The position numbers and the translations under genes are program-made. Below the pieces are notes generated by a model. That model was not told the DNA's origin and did not search any database. It worked only from the letters and a program-made list of their open reading frames with translations. This document shows, piece after piece, positions 17,313 to 25,413 of a stretch of 64,000 bases of DNA; positions within the stretch are counted from its first letter, which is position 1; each line of letters starts with the position of its first letter. The DNA lies in NCBI GenBank assembly GCA_026387935.1, contig JAPLKU010000012.1, forward strand, positions 186,001-250,000, in the 5' to 3' direction. Origin of the DNA: Gemmatimonadota bacterium. Its GTDB lineage: Bacteria; Gemmatimonadota; Gemmatimonadetes; Gemmatimonadales; Gemmatimonadaceae.

Positions 17313-18667
17313 TTGTCATGAAGTTCGGCGGGACCTCGGTGGGCGATGCGGCGGCGATTCGGCGCACGGCCGAAATCGTTCGCGGACGTCTGCCACGCGG
17401 ACCTGTCGTCGTGGTGTCCGCACTCGCCGGTACGACGAACGCATTGCTGGCAGCGGCAGAGCAGGGTGCTGCCGGCAACCTCGTGGCCGCAATCGCCACG
17501 GTCGAGCAACTGCGCGAACGTCACCTCACCGCTGTGGCCGAGCTCATTGGAGTCGGACCTGACGCCGAAGACCTGGCTGCCACTGAGTCCGTCCTCCTCG
17601 ACGAACTCGCACATCTGGTCGAGGCGCTTTCTGTCCTTGGGCACCGCACGCCGCGTGCGATGGACGCCGTCGCGTCGCTTGGCGAGCAACTCGCCGCGCC
17701 GATCGTTGTGGCGGCCCTTCGTCGCGCTGGCATTGACGCGGTGCTGGTTGATGCCCGGCGTGTGCTCGTGACGAACGACGAGTTCGGGCGCGCGGAGCCG
17801 CAGCCGGAGCAGATTGCTGCCGCGTGCAGAGAGCACCTCCTCCCGCTGGTGGGTGCCGGAAAAGTTCCGGTGCTCGGCGGCTACATGGGTGCCACACCTC
17901 AGGGTGTGACCACGACGCTCGGACGCGGTGGGTCGGACTACAGCGCGTCGCTCTTCGGTGCGGCGCTCGAAGCCGAGGCGATTGAGATCTGGACCGACGT
18001 GGACGGAATGCTCACTGCGGATCCGCGGGTCGTCACGGGAGCGAAGCTCATTGAACACATTCGCTTTGACGAGGCGGCAGAACTCGCGAGTTTCGGCGCG
18101 AAGGTGTTGCATCCGAACACCATCGCGCCGGCAGTCACACGCGGTATTCCAGTGTTCATCTTCAATTCCCTTCGCCCCGACGCGAAGGGAACGCGCATCA
18201 CGGCCGATGCGCCACGCCACTCGGTGCGTGCCATCGCAGGAAAGGGGAACACCGTCATCGTGAAGGTCCGGTCGGCGCGGATGCTTGGCACGCCCGGCGC
18301 ATTGAAGCAGATCTTCGAGGTGTTCGCCCGTCACCGGACATCGGTCGATGTGGTGACGACATCGGAAGTCTCCGTGTCGCTGACCGTGGACGACGACCAG
18401 TTCCTCGACGCCGTGATTGCGGATCTGCGGGCCTTTGGTGACGTCAGCGTCGAACGGGGCCGAGGCATTATTGCGGTGGTAGGATCCGGACTTGCTGAGC
18501 ACACCGAGGCGATGGCCAAGGCGATTGCCGCTGTTGGTGACACACGGCTGTACATGCTCTCGCTCGACTCGACGGGCATCAACCTCACGATGGTCATGGA
18601 CGCCGACGCCGTGAAGCCGGTCATGCAGCGCTTGCACGATGCCTTCTTTTCGGACCCCGCTGCATGA
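17309..18667 (+). CDS. lysC: Aspartate kinase
   Basis: 452 aa, first step of the aspartate family. KFGGTSVGD (5-13) is the kinase signature, with GRGGSDYSAS and IWTDVDGMLTADPR further in. The C-terminal third has tandem ACT domains (VRSARMLGTPGALKQIFEVFARH..., MAKAIAAVG...), the usual site for feedback by lysine or threonine. ATG 17309 overlaps the asd stop (ATGA), and the stop overlaps dapB (ATGA). No leader or riboswitch is visible near it. Confidence 0.95.
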   Translation: MIVMKFGGTSVGDAAAIRRTAEIVRGRLPRGPVVVVSALAGTTNALLAAAEQGAAGNLVAAIATVEQLRERHLTAVAELIGVGPDAEDLAATESVLLDELAHLVEALSVLGHRTPRAMDAVASLGEQLAAPIVVAALRRAGIDAVLVDARRVLVTNDEFGRAEPQPEQIAAACREHLLPLVGAGKVPVLGGYMGATPQGVTTTLGRGGSDYSASLFGAALEAEAIEIWTDVDGMLTADPRVVTGAKLIEHIRFDEAAELASFGAKVLHPNTIAPAVTRGIPVFIFNSLRPDAKGTRITADAPRHSVRAIAGKGNTVIVKVRSARMLGTPGALKQIFEVFARHRTSVDVVTTSEVSVSLTVDDDQFLDAVIADLRAFGDVSVERGRGIIAVVGSGLAEHTEAMAKAIAAVGDTRLYMLSLDSTGINLTMVMDADAVKPVMQRLHDAFFSDPAA

Positions 18668-19356
18668 CGCGCCTCGCGATCATTGGCGACGGCAAGATGG
18701 GACGCGCCGTACGCGAGCTTGCGGCCGAGGCGGGTTTCGACGTGGTCGCGTTTCTTGGTGAGGGCGATGTTGGCGCTGGCGGACCGACCGTGGCCCAGTT
18801 GAACGGCGCTGCCGTCGCCATTGAATTCACGATGCCGGCTGCTGCCGCGGCGAACATCGCCGCCTGCGCCAAGGCGGGCGTTCCAGTGGTGTGTGGTACG
18901 ACTGGCTGGGAGAGTGCTCGCGCGAGCACCGAAGCCGCGGTACGTGCAAGCAGTGGCGCGTTGCTCTGGTCTCCAAATTTTTCCATCGGCGTGCAGCTGT
19001 TCGCTCGGATTGCGGCGCGCGCGGCTGCGGAGCTGAAGGCAGTCCCCGGTGTGTTCGGCGCGCACATCGTCGAGACCCATCACTCCGCCAAGAAAGATGC
19101 GCCGTCTGGTACGGGGCGAATGCTGGGTGAGCGAATGGACGCTGTGCTCGGCGGAACCACTCCAATCAGCAGCATCCGAACGGGAAGTGTTCCGGGCACG
19201 CACGAGATCGTGCTCGACGCGGCCTTTGAACAGATTACGCTCACCCATGTGGCGCGTGACCGTCGTGTGTTTGCCGCGGGCGCCCTTACTGCTGCCCGCT
19301 GGCTGTCAGGGAAAAGGGGTGTGTTCACCATGGACGACTTGCTGGGGACCAACTGA
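18664..19356 (+). CDS. dapB: 4-hydroxy-tetrahydrodipicolinate reductase
   Basis: 230 aa, on the short side as in several non-proteobacterial phyla (E. coli has 273). IIGDGKMGRAV at the N-terminus is the NAD(P)H loop; ETHHSAKKDAPSGT is the catalytic signature with His-His, Lys and the DAPSGT phosphate-type loop. VPGTHEIV is also conserved. Reduces HTPA to tetrahydrodipicolinate. Its stop shares a base with the dapA ATG (TGATG), so the chain is tightly coupled. Confidence 0.94.
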   Translation: MTRLAIIGDGKMGRAVRELAAEAGFDVVAFLGEGDVGAGGPTVAQLNGAAVAIEFTMPAAAAANIAACAKAGVPVVCGTTGWESARASTEAAVRASSGALLWSPNFSIGVQLFARIAARAAAELKAVPGVFGAHIVETHHSAKKDAPSGTGRMLGERMDAVLGGTTPISSIRTGSVPGTHEIVLDAAFEQITLTHVARDRRVFAAGALTAARWLSGKRGVFTMDDLLGTN

Positions 19357-20252
19357 TGGCGACTGCGAAACTGCTGACCGGTGCACTCACGGCGCTTGTC
19401 ACGCCTTTTAATGCCGATGGCTCGATCGACGAGGCGGCCTACAAGGCGCTCGTCGACTGGCAGATCACCGAAGGGATCGACGGCCTCGTGCCGTGCGGTT
19501 CCACTGGTGAGGCCGCCACGATGTCGCTCGAAGAGCGTGTGCGCGTCGCGCGGCTCTGTGTGGACGCAACGGCTGGCCGCGTACCCGTGATGGCTGGTGC
19601 CGGCGGCAACGACACCGCGGTTGCGATCGCGACGTCGAAGGCGATGGCCGCCACCGGTGCGACGCACCTGCTCCATGTGTCGCCAGCGTACAGCAAGCCG
19701 CCACAGCGCGGTATCATCGCGCACTTCCGCGCTATCGCCGATGCCGCGCCACTTCCGATCATCGTGTACAACGTGCCTGGCCGCACGGCGAGCAACCTCG
19801 AGGCCGAGACGACGCTGGCGTTGGCAGAGCACCCGAACATTGTCGCGGTAAAGGAGGCTTCCGGAAACCTCGCGCAGATGTCCGAGATTATTCGACACCG
19901 GCCAAAGCACTTCGCCGTCATCTGTGGCGACGACCCGCTGACGCTTGGACTGATCGCTGCCGGCGGGCAGGGCATCATCTCCGTGGTATCGAACGCGGCG
20001 CCGAAGGCAACAGCGGAACTCACGCGGCGAGCGCTGGCGGGTGACTACACGAAGGCGCAGGAACTCCACTTGGCGCTGACACCACTCTTTGCGGCGGCGT
20101 TCGTAGAATCGAATCCGATGCCGATCAAGGCGGCGCTCGCCATGATGGGGCGAATTACGAACGTGCTCCGCCTTCCGCTCGTGCCAATGGACGAGAAACA
20201 CAACGCCCATTTGAAGGCAGCGCTCGTGGCCGCCGGGGCGATGCCTGCGTGA
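19356..20252 (+). CDS. dapA: 4-hydroxy-tetrahydrodipicolinate synthase
   Basis: 298 aa TIM barrel. It condenses pyruvate with aspartate semialdehyde. GSTGEAATMSLEER is the pyruvate-binding loop, VYNVPGRT carries the catalytic Tyr, and VAVKEASGN carries the Schiff-base Lys166. ATG 19356 gives the standard N-terminus (LLTGALTALVTPF). It overlaps dapD by 4 bases. Confidence 0.96.
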   Translation: MATAKLLTGALTALVTPFNADGSIDEAAYKALVDWQITEGIDGLVPCGSTGEAATMSLEERVRVARLCVDATAGRVPVMAGAGGNDTAVAIATSKAMAATGATHLLHVSPAYSKPPQRGIIAHFRAIADAAPLPIIVYNVPGRTASNLEAETTLALAEHPNIVAVKEASGNLAQMSEIIRHRPKHFAVICGDDPLTLGLIAAGGQGIISVVSNAAPKATAELTRRALAGDYTKAQELHLALTPLFAAAFVESNPMPIKAALAMMGRITNVLRLPLVPMDEKHNAHLKAALVAAGAMPA

Positions 20253-21097
20253 GCCACGCGTCACTCAGCGCGCGGATTGCGGCGCTCGTCGCGCTTCCTG
20301 CAGGCGCGCCGTCGCCGGAAGATCCACTGATCGTCATTGAGGAACTGCTCACGGCGCTCGAGAACGGTACGATTCGCGCTGCTGAGCGCGGCGCCGATGG
20401 TGTCTGGCGCGCCGTGCCGTGGGTGAAGCAGGGGATCCTGATTGCATTTCGTTTCGGTGCCATGGCTGATCTCTCGGCGGACTCCGGTGCGTTTTCATTT
20501 GTGGACAAGCACACGATGCCGCCGCGACGCTTCGATGTGAGCGACGGCGTGCGCATAGTGCCTGGCGGCTCGACGATTCGTCGGGGCACCTACATCGCGA
20601 AAGGCGTAGTCTGCATGCCGCCAATGTTTGTGAACGTCGGCGCCTGGATTGGCACGGGTACGATGGTCGACTCGCACGCGCTCGTCGGTTCGTGCGCGCA
20701 GATTGGTGAGCGGGTGCACCTCAGCGCCGCAGCACAGATCGGTGGTGTGCTCGAGCCCGTCGGCGCGAGTCCGGTCGTGATCGAGGATGACGTGATCGTC
20801 GGTGGCAACTGTGGCGTGTATGAAGGAACGGTGGTCCGCACCCGCGCCGTGATCGGCGCGGGCGTCGTGCTCACGCGCGGAACGCCGGTATACGATCTCG
20901 TAAATGAGACTGTCTACCGGGCCACACCGGACGCGCCACTCGAGATTCCCGCTGGCGCTGTGGTGGTGCCTGGCGCGCGCGCCGTACGCGCTCCTTGGGC
21001 GGCGGAGCAGGGGCTCTCGTTGCAGACGCCGGTGATTGTGAAGTACCGTGACGAACGGACCGACCTCGCCACCGCGCTCGAAGCCTGGTTGCGTTGA
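20249..21097 (+). CDS. dapD: Tetrahydrodipicolinate N-succinyltransferase
   Basis: 282 aa. It transfers succinyl from succinyl-CoA to tetrahydrodipicolinate, the branch-defining step of the succinylase pathway. The middle (MPPRRFDVSDGVRIVPGGS) and the left-handed beta-helix hexapeptide repeats (GAWIGTGTMVDSHALVGSCA, GGVLEPVGASPVVIEDDV, GGNCGVYEGTVV) match DapD. Start GTG 20249 overlaps the dapA TGA. The transaminase (DapC/ArgD), DapF and LysA steps are not in the window. Confidence 0.94.
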   Translation: MSHASLSARIAALVALPAGAPSPEDPLIVIEELLTALENGTIRAAERGADGVWRAVPWVKQGILIAFRFGAMADLSADSGAFSFVDKHTMPPRRFDVSDGVRIVPGGSTIRRGTYIAKGVVCMPPMFVNVGAWIGTGTMVDSHALVGSCAQIGERVHLSAAAQIGGVLEPVGASPVVIEDDVIVGGNCGVYEGTVVRTRAVIGAGVVLTRGTPVYDLVNETVYRATPDAPLEIPAGAVVVPGARAVRAPWAAEQGLSLQTPVIVKYRDERTDLATALEAWLR

Positions 21098-21098
21098 G

Positions 21099-22358
21099 AT
21101 GAAGGTTCATGGCCGCCGGCGTGTGCCCGGGGACAAGAGCATTTCGCATCGGGCCCTGATGCTCAGCGCGCTGGCCACAGGCCCGTCACAGCTGACCGGC
21201 CTGCTCACTTCGGCAGATATTCAAAGCACCGCGACGGTCTTACGCGCCCTCGGTGTCGAGATCCCGATGATTGGCAACGATCCGGTCGTGGTGAACGGCG
21301 TGGGCGCTGCCGGACTGCGTCTTCCTACTGGCGACCTCGACGCTGGGAACAGTGGAACCACTGCGCGACTCATGTCGGGAATCCTCGCGGCACGGCCGTA
21401 CCGCTCGCGCCTGATAGGCGACGCGAGCCTCAGCAAGCGTCCGATGGGTCGCGTGTCAAAGCCGCTCTCCGAAATGGGCGCGAAGTTTGAGTTCGTGAAC
21501 GGTGATGGACTGCCGATGACGATCATCGGTAGCGCGCTTCGCGGAATTACGTGGAGAAGTGAGTCGGCGAGCGCGCAGGTGAAGAGCGCATTGTTGCTCG
21601 CGGGGTTCACCGCCGGTGTGCCGGTCGAAGTGCATGAGCCCGCCCTCTCGCGCGATCACACTGAGCGGATGATGCGCGGCCGCGGGGTGGATGTGCGGAG
21701 CGAAGGTGCGGTGGCCACGCTCGTGCCCGGCGCGACGATGCGCGCGCTCGACGTGCAGGTGCCTGGTGATCCGTCGTCCGCCGCCTTCTTTGCCGCGCTG
21801 GCAGCGCTTGCCACCGGAGGCGAAATCGAACTGCCCGGTGTGTGCGCTAATCCCGGGCGCACCGGCGTCTTCCGCGTGCTCGACCGCATGGGCGCGCGAA
21901 TTGGCTGGGAAGATATGAGTGACGAAGGCGGCGAGCCCGTCGCGACGCTCATCGCCGCACCGCGCACGCTGAAGGGTGTCACGATTGCGCCGGACGAAGT
22001 GCCGTCGCTGATCGACGAGCTGCCGATGCTGGCCTGTGTCGCCGCCCGTGCGTCCGGCGAAACGCGGGTCACCGGAGCCGGTGAACTGCGGGTGAAGGAG
22101 AGCGACCGCATCGCGCTCGTCGTCAAGAACCTTCGCGCCGTCGGTGTTGATGCGGAAGAACTCCCCGATGGATTTGTCGTCCGTGGTTCAGACCACCCGC
22201 TCAGCGGGCGCATCGAAACGGAGGGAGATCACCGGATTGCGATGGCCTTCGGCGTGCTCAGTGCCGCGACCGGTGGTATGATCGACATTGACGACCGCGA
22301 CTGTGTGGGCGTCTCGTACCCTGATTTCTGGAACGATCTTGGTCAAGCCACAGTCTAG
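21099..22358 (+). CDS. aroA: 3-phosphoshikimate 1-carboxyvinyltransferase (EPSP synthase)
   Basis: 419 aa, shikimate pathway. PGDKSISHRA (10-19) binds the shikimate phosphate; LDAGNSGTTARLM is the PEP-site signature; KSALLLAG, GDPSSAAFF, LRVKESDRIA and GDHRIAMAFGV follow. ATG 21099 sits one base after the dapD TGA, so aroA continues the DAP operon. It overlaps cmk by about 20 bases if the TTG start there is right. An earlier start inside dapD is rejected. Confidence 0.95.
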   Translation: MKVHGRRRVPGDKSISHRALMLSALATGPSQLTGLLTSADIQSTATVLRALGVEIPMIGNDPVVVNGVGAAGLRLPTGDLDAGNSGTTARLMSGILAARPYRSRLIGDASLSKRPMGRVSKPLSEMGAKFEFVNGDGLPMTIIGSALRGITWRSESASAQVKSALLLAGFTAGVPVEVHEPALSRDHTERMMRGRGVDVRSEGAVATLVPGATMRALDVQVPGDPSSAAFFAALAALATGGEIELPGVCANPGRTGVFRVLDRMGARIGWEDMSDEGGEPVATLIAAPRTLKGVTIAPDEVPSLIDELPMLACVAARASGETRVTGAGELRVKESDRIALVVKNLRAVGVDAEELPDGFVVRGSDHPLSGRIETEGDHRIAMAFGVLSAATGGMIDIDDRDCVGVSYPDFWNDLGQATV

Positions 22359-23022
22359 TACGCTTCCGGTAATTGCCATCGACGGACCCGCCGCATCGGG
22401 CAAGTCGACGACGGCGCGCATGGTCGCGAAAGCGCTCGGCTTTCGTCAGGCCGATTCCGGTTCGCTCTATCGCGCGGTTGCGGCGTCGCAGATTCGGCTC
22501 GCTGGCGACAACGCGAAATGGAGCGCGGCGTCGCTGCTCGATGCCGCGCGGTCGGTGACCATTGAACCGGTCGTCGGCGTGTTCGCCGTGCGCGTTGACG
22601 GCGAGGATGCTGAAGCCGAGTTGCGTAGTGCCGCGGTGACCGCTCACGTGAGTCTGGTTGCATCCATCCCCCAGGTGCGCACCTGGGTCAATACCCGCAT
22701 GCGCGACTGCGCGAAGGCCGGCCCGATCGTCGTGGATGGTCGCGATATGGGCACGGCTGTATTTCCGGACGCGGTGCTGAAGGTCTGGCTCATTGCCCTA
22801 ACGGGTGAGCGCGCGCGACGCCGGAGTGTCGAGTTGCTCGGCCGCGATCCCTCGGCGGAGGAACTCGCGCGCGAAGCAGCGGAGCTCGTTGCGCGCGATA
22901 CCAAGGACGCCACACAAACCAAGCCCGCTGCCGACGCAGTTCACATAGATACCACCACGCTCACGCGCGACGAGCAGGTGGCCCAGATCGTCGCGCTCGC
23001 CAGAGAGAGGATGCGGGCGTAG
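22339..23022 (+). CDS. cmk: Cytidylate kinase
   Basis: 227 aa, phosphorylates CMP and dCMP. The P-loop GPAASGKST lies at 16-24; ADSGSLYRAVA is the CMP-binding motif and VVDGRDMGTAVFPDA the lid/NMP region. TTG 22339 is the best start: it puts the P-loop at the normal distance and overlaps the aroA end. Earlier starts lie deeper in aroA. This is the usual aroA-cmk-rpsA neighbourhood, here broken by an S9 peptidase on the other strand. Confidence 0.92.
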   Translation: MVKPQSSTLPVIAIDGPAASGKSTTARMVAKALGFRQADSGSLYRAVAASQIRLAGDNAKWSAASLLDAARSVTIEPVVGVFAVRVDGEDAEAELRSAAVTAHVSLVASIPQVRTWVNTRMRDCAKAGPIVVDGRDMGTAVFPDAVLKVWLIALTGERARRRSVELLGRDPSAEELAREAAELVARDTKDATQTKPAADAVHIDTTTLTRDEQVAQIVALARERMRA

Positions 23023-23037
23023 GAGTCGGCCGTTAGT

Positions 23038-23092
23038 TACTGCCCACTGCCCACTGCCGGCTGCCCACTGCCCACTGCCGGCTGTTTACTGC
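23038..23092 (+). repeat. Tandem repeat of a 21-base unit built from ACTGCCC-like heptamers
   Basis: Two exact copies of a 21-base unit (TGCCCACTGCCCACTGCCGGC as 23041-23061 and 23062-23082), itself made of three heptamer-like blocks, plus partial units at both ends. It fills the gap between the convergent cmk and S9 peptidase genes and touches the peptidase stop codon. It could also fold through CCGGC/GCCGG, but no clear terminator is seen. Confidence 0.75.
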
Positions 23093-25203
23093 AAGACCTT
23101 CGTCCCCAAGGTGTAGCGCGCGATCCAATCGAACTCGCGCTTCATCTTGTCCATCTGGTGGTAGTATTCCGTGAAGCCGTGGCCTTCGCGCGGGTAGAAC
23201 CAGAGTTCGGTCGGGGTGCCGCGATCCTTCATGCCGCGGAAGAACTCCATCGGCTGGCCAATCGGGACGCGGCCATCCTGCGCGCCATGCAGAATCAGCG
23301 TCGGAGTCTTTACCTGGTCGATGTACGTCATGGCTGAACGTTCGCGGTACTTCGCCAACGTCGCCTTGCTCGGCACGCCGTCGAAGAACGCCCCGATGTA
23401 GCCAGGGATGTCCGTCGTGCCGTACATGCTCTCGAGATTCGAGAGGCCGGCGCCCATGCGTGCGGCCTTGAAGCGAGTCGTCTGCGAGACGACCCACGAC
23501 GTCATGTAGCCGCCGTAGCTCCAGCCGGCCACCGCGAGTTTCTCGGGATCGGCAATGCCCTTGGCGATAACCGCATCCACCCCGGTCATGATGTCCTTGT
23601 AGTCGCCGCCGCCCCAATCCATGATGTTGCCACGCATGAACTTTTCGCCGTACCCGGTGGAGCCGCGCGGATTCGGATAAAACGTCGCCCAACCCTTACC
23701 GGCCCAGAACTGTCCCGGCGAACCGTTGCTCGCCTTGAACCCGGCGTTGTGCGCGCCCGTCGGACCACCATGCGGTTCAACGAGCATCGGGACTTTCTGG
23801 CCAGGTTGATAGCCAACCGGCTTGAGCAGGATGCCTTCCACTTCCTGGCCGTCGCTGCTCTTCCAGGTGATGACTTCCGTTTCGCCGAGCGCAATCTGGT
23901 CGAGCTGCGGATTCATGGTGGTGAGGCGACGCTGCTCACCCATCGCGTCCATGCGCATGAAATAGATGTCATTCGGCTCCGTGGCCGTTTGCTTCGTCAT
24001 CGCAACGCTCAGCCCGTCCTTGCTGTACGACAGGCCGCCAACCATCTGGCGCGGAAGCCCTTTCATGTAGCGCCCTGGCGGAACGAGATAGCTCCACACG
24101 CTCTGCCAGGAACGATCGGTGGCGGTGAACCAGATCTGATCGCCTTGCGGTGACCACTTGATGCCGTTGGCATCTTCGTCGAACTGCTTCGCGTCATAGA
24201 CGTCTTTCGCCGTTCCCGCCGCCACGTTGTACAACGTCAGGTGCGTCGAACGCTGTTCGCGCTCCATCATCCCGTCGCTGTGTGCAGCGTGGGTCTGCGC
24301 GAGCGTCGTGAAGGCGAGCGTTTTGCCATCCGGCGACCACGCTGGTGTGCCCTGGATTTCGCCGGCGGCCTTAATCGGCGTCAGCGCCCCAGTTGCGACA
24401 GTGACCATAAACGCGCTGCGCCGCTCGTCGCGCAGCAGCGTGGAGAGATGCGTCGAGATCGCGATCCGCGATCCGTCGGGTGACCACGCTGCGCCACCGG
24501 AGACCGTCCATTCTGTTGAATGCGTCAGTTCACGCGACTTCTTCGTCGCCATATCAACGATCCAGACGTGTGAAAAGCGCTGATCACCTTCGTACTGCTG
24601 CGGATCATCGCGCCGCGCGCGCTTGGCTTCATCGTCTCGCGCCAATGAATCGCTGCTGATGAACGCGATCGATCGTCCGTCGGGCGCCCACGAAAACGTG
24701 CTCGCACCCTCCTTTATGTCCGTGATTCTTTCGGCTTCGCCGCCGGTGAGCCGAAGCAACCAGATCTGCGGGCGGGGGGGCGTTGCACCGGCCGCTCCAC
24801 GTGCGGAGATGAACGCAATCGACTGGCCGTCCGGCGAGAACGCTGGTGCAGACTCGCCGCGCTCGCTGAACGTCAGCTGCCGGGCTGGTGCAGACGCGTC
24901 GGTTGGCACGATCCAGACATGCGACCGGTTCTCGTGCGTATCGCCCTTGGCACTGTCGCCTTTGGCCGCGTTTGCGCTGGGATGCTCCCAGCCGCCGACG
25001 GTAAAGGTCACCAGGGCGCCGTTGGGCGAAATGTTCGTGCTTCCGACACTCTTCAACGCCATGATGTCATCAATGGTCATCGGGCGCTTGGCGCCCTGTG
25101 CCTGAAGGGCGGCGCTTGCTGACGCGAGGGCCGCGGCCATCGCGACCATAGCAGCGATCCGGCGCAGGACGTTCGGGGCAGGGCGGCGAACAGTGCTGTT
25201 CAT
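23086..25203 (-). CDS. Secreted S9-family prolyl oligopeptidase/acylaminoacyl peptidase
   Basis: 705 aa. Signal peptide at the N-terminus (basic VRRPAPNVLRR, then MVAMAAALASASAALQAQ). The first two thirds are WD40-like/TolB-type beta-propeller repeats (AFSPDGQSIAFIS, SWAPDGRSIAFIS, AWSPDGSRIAIS, AWSPDGKTLAFT). The C-terminal alpha/beta-hydrolase domain has HGGPTGAH (oxyanion region), GWSYGGYM (Ser nucleophile), HGAQDGRVP (Asp) and REGHGF (His). It probably digests short peptides in the periplasm. I start at 25203 where the signal peptide begins; the frame stays open far upstream but would cross the rpsA leader. Divergent from rpsA. Confidence 0.9.
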   Translation of the reverse strand: MNSTVRRPAPNVLRRIAAMVAMAAALASASAALQAQGAKRPMTIDDIMALKSVGSTNISPNGALVTFTVGGWEHPSANAAKGDSAKGDTHENRSHVWIVPTDASAPARQLTFSERGESAPAFSPDGQSIAFISARGAAGATPPRPQIWLLRLTGGEAERITDIKEGASTFSWAPDGRSIAFISSDSLARDDEAKRARRDDPQQYEGDQRFSHVWIVDMATKKSRELTHSTEWTVSGGAAWSPDGSRIAISTHLSTLLRDERRSAFMVTVATGALTPIKAAGEIQGTPAWSPDGKTLAFTTLAQTHAAHSDGMMEREQRSTHLTLYNVAAGTAKDVYDAKQFDEDANGIKWSPQGDQIWFTATDRSWQSVWSYLVPPGRYMKGLPRQMVGGLSYSKDGLSVAMTKQTATEPNDIYFMRMDAMGEQRRLTTMNPQLDQIALGETEVITWKSSDGQEVEGILLKPVGYQPGQKVPMLVEPHGGPTGAHNAGFKASNGSPGQFWAGKGWATFYPNPRGSTGYGEKFMRGNIMDWGGGDYKDIMTGVDAVIAKGIADPEKLAVAGWSYGGYMTSWVVSQTTRFKAARMGAGLSNLESMYGTTDIPGYIGAFFDGVPSKATLAKYRERSAMTYIDQVKTPTLILHGAQDGRVPIGQPMEFFRGMKDRGTPTELWFYPREGHGFTEYYHQMDKMKREFDWIARYTLGTKVLQ

Positions 25204-25235
25204 GCGTAGGGGCCTCAGTTGGGGCGTATGGCGCG

Positions 25236-25263
25236 AATATACGATTTCCGGCTGCATTGGCCA
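25236..25263 (-). promoter_or_regulatory. Possible minus-strand promoter for the S9 peptidase
   Basis: TATATT on the minus strand (25236-25241) is a strong -10 hexamer 33 bases before the ATG; the -35 side (TGGCCA at 16-base spacing) is weak. Back to back with the rpsA promoter. Confidence 0.4.
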
Positions 25264-25281
25264 GCGCAGTTGGCCCCTCGG

Positions 25282-25310
25282 TTGACCCAAGTGCTTGTGA
25301 AGAGTATGCT
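25282..25310 (+). promoter_or_regulatory. Sigma70-like promoter for rpsA
   Basis: TTGACC 25282-25287, 17-base spacer, TATGCT 25305-25310. The spacer contains AAGTGCTTGTG (25289-25299), which recurs exactly in the rplM promoter. The mRNA leader would be about 95 bases. Confidence 0.65.
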
Positions 25311-25413
25311 TAGAGGCTCCCCCGGCAATTCTGCCGGTCGAGTGTTTGTCGTTATTTGCAGTCCAACCAATGCCTCGACGCGACGAGCCGAACCCTTCGC
25401 GAACAACCGACTC

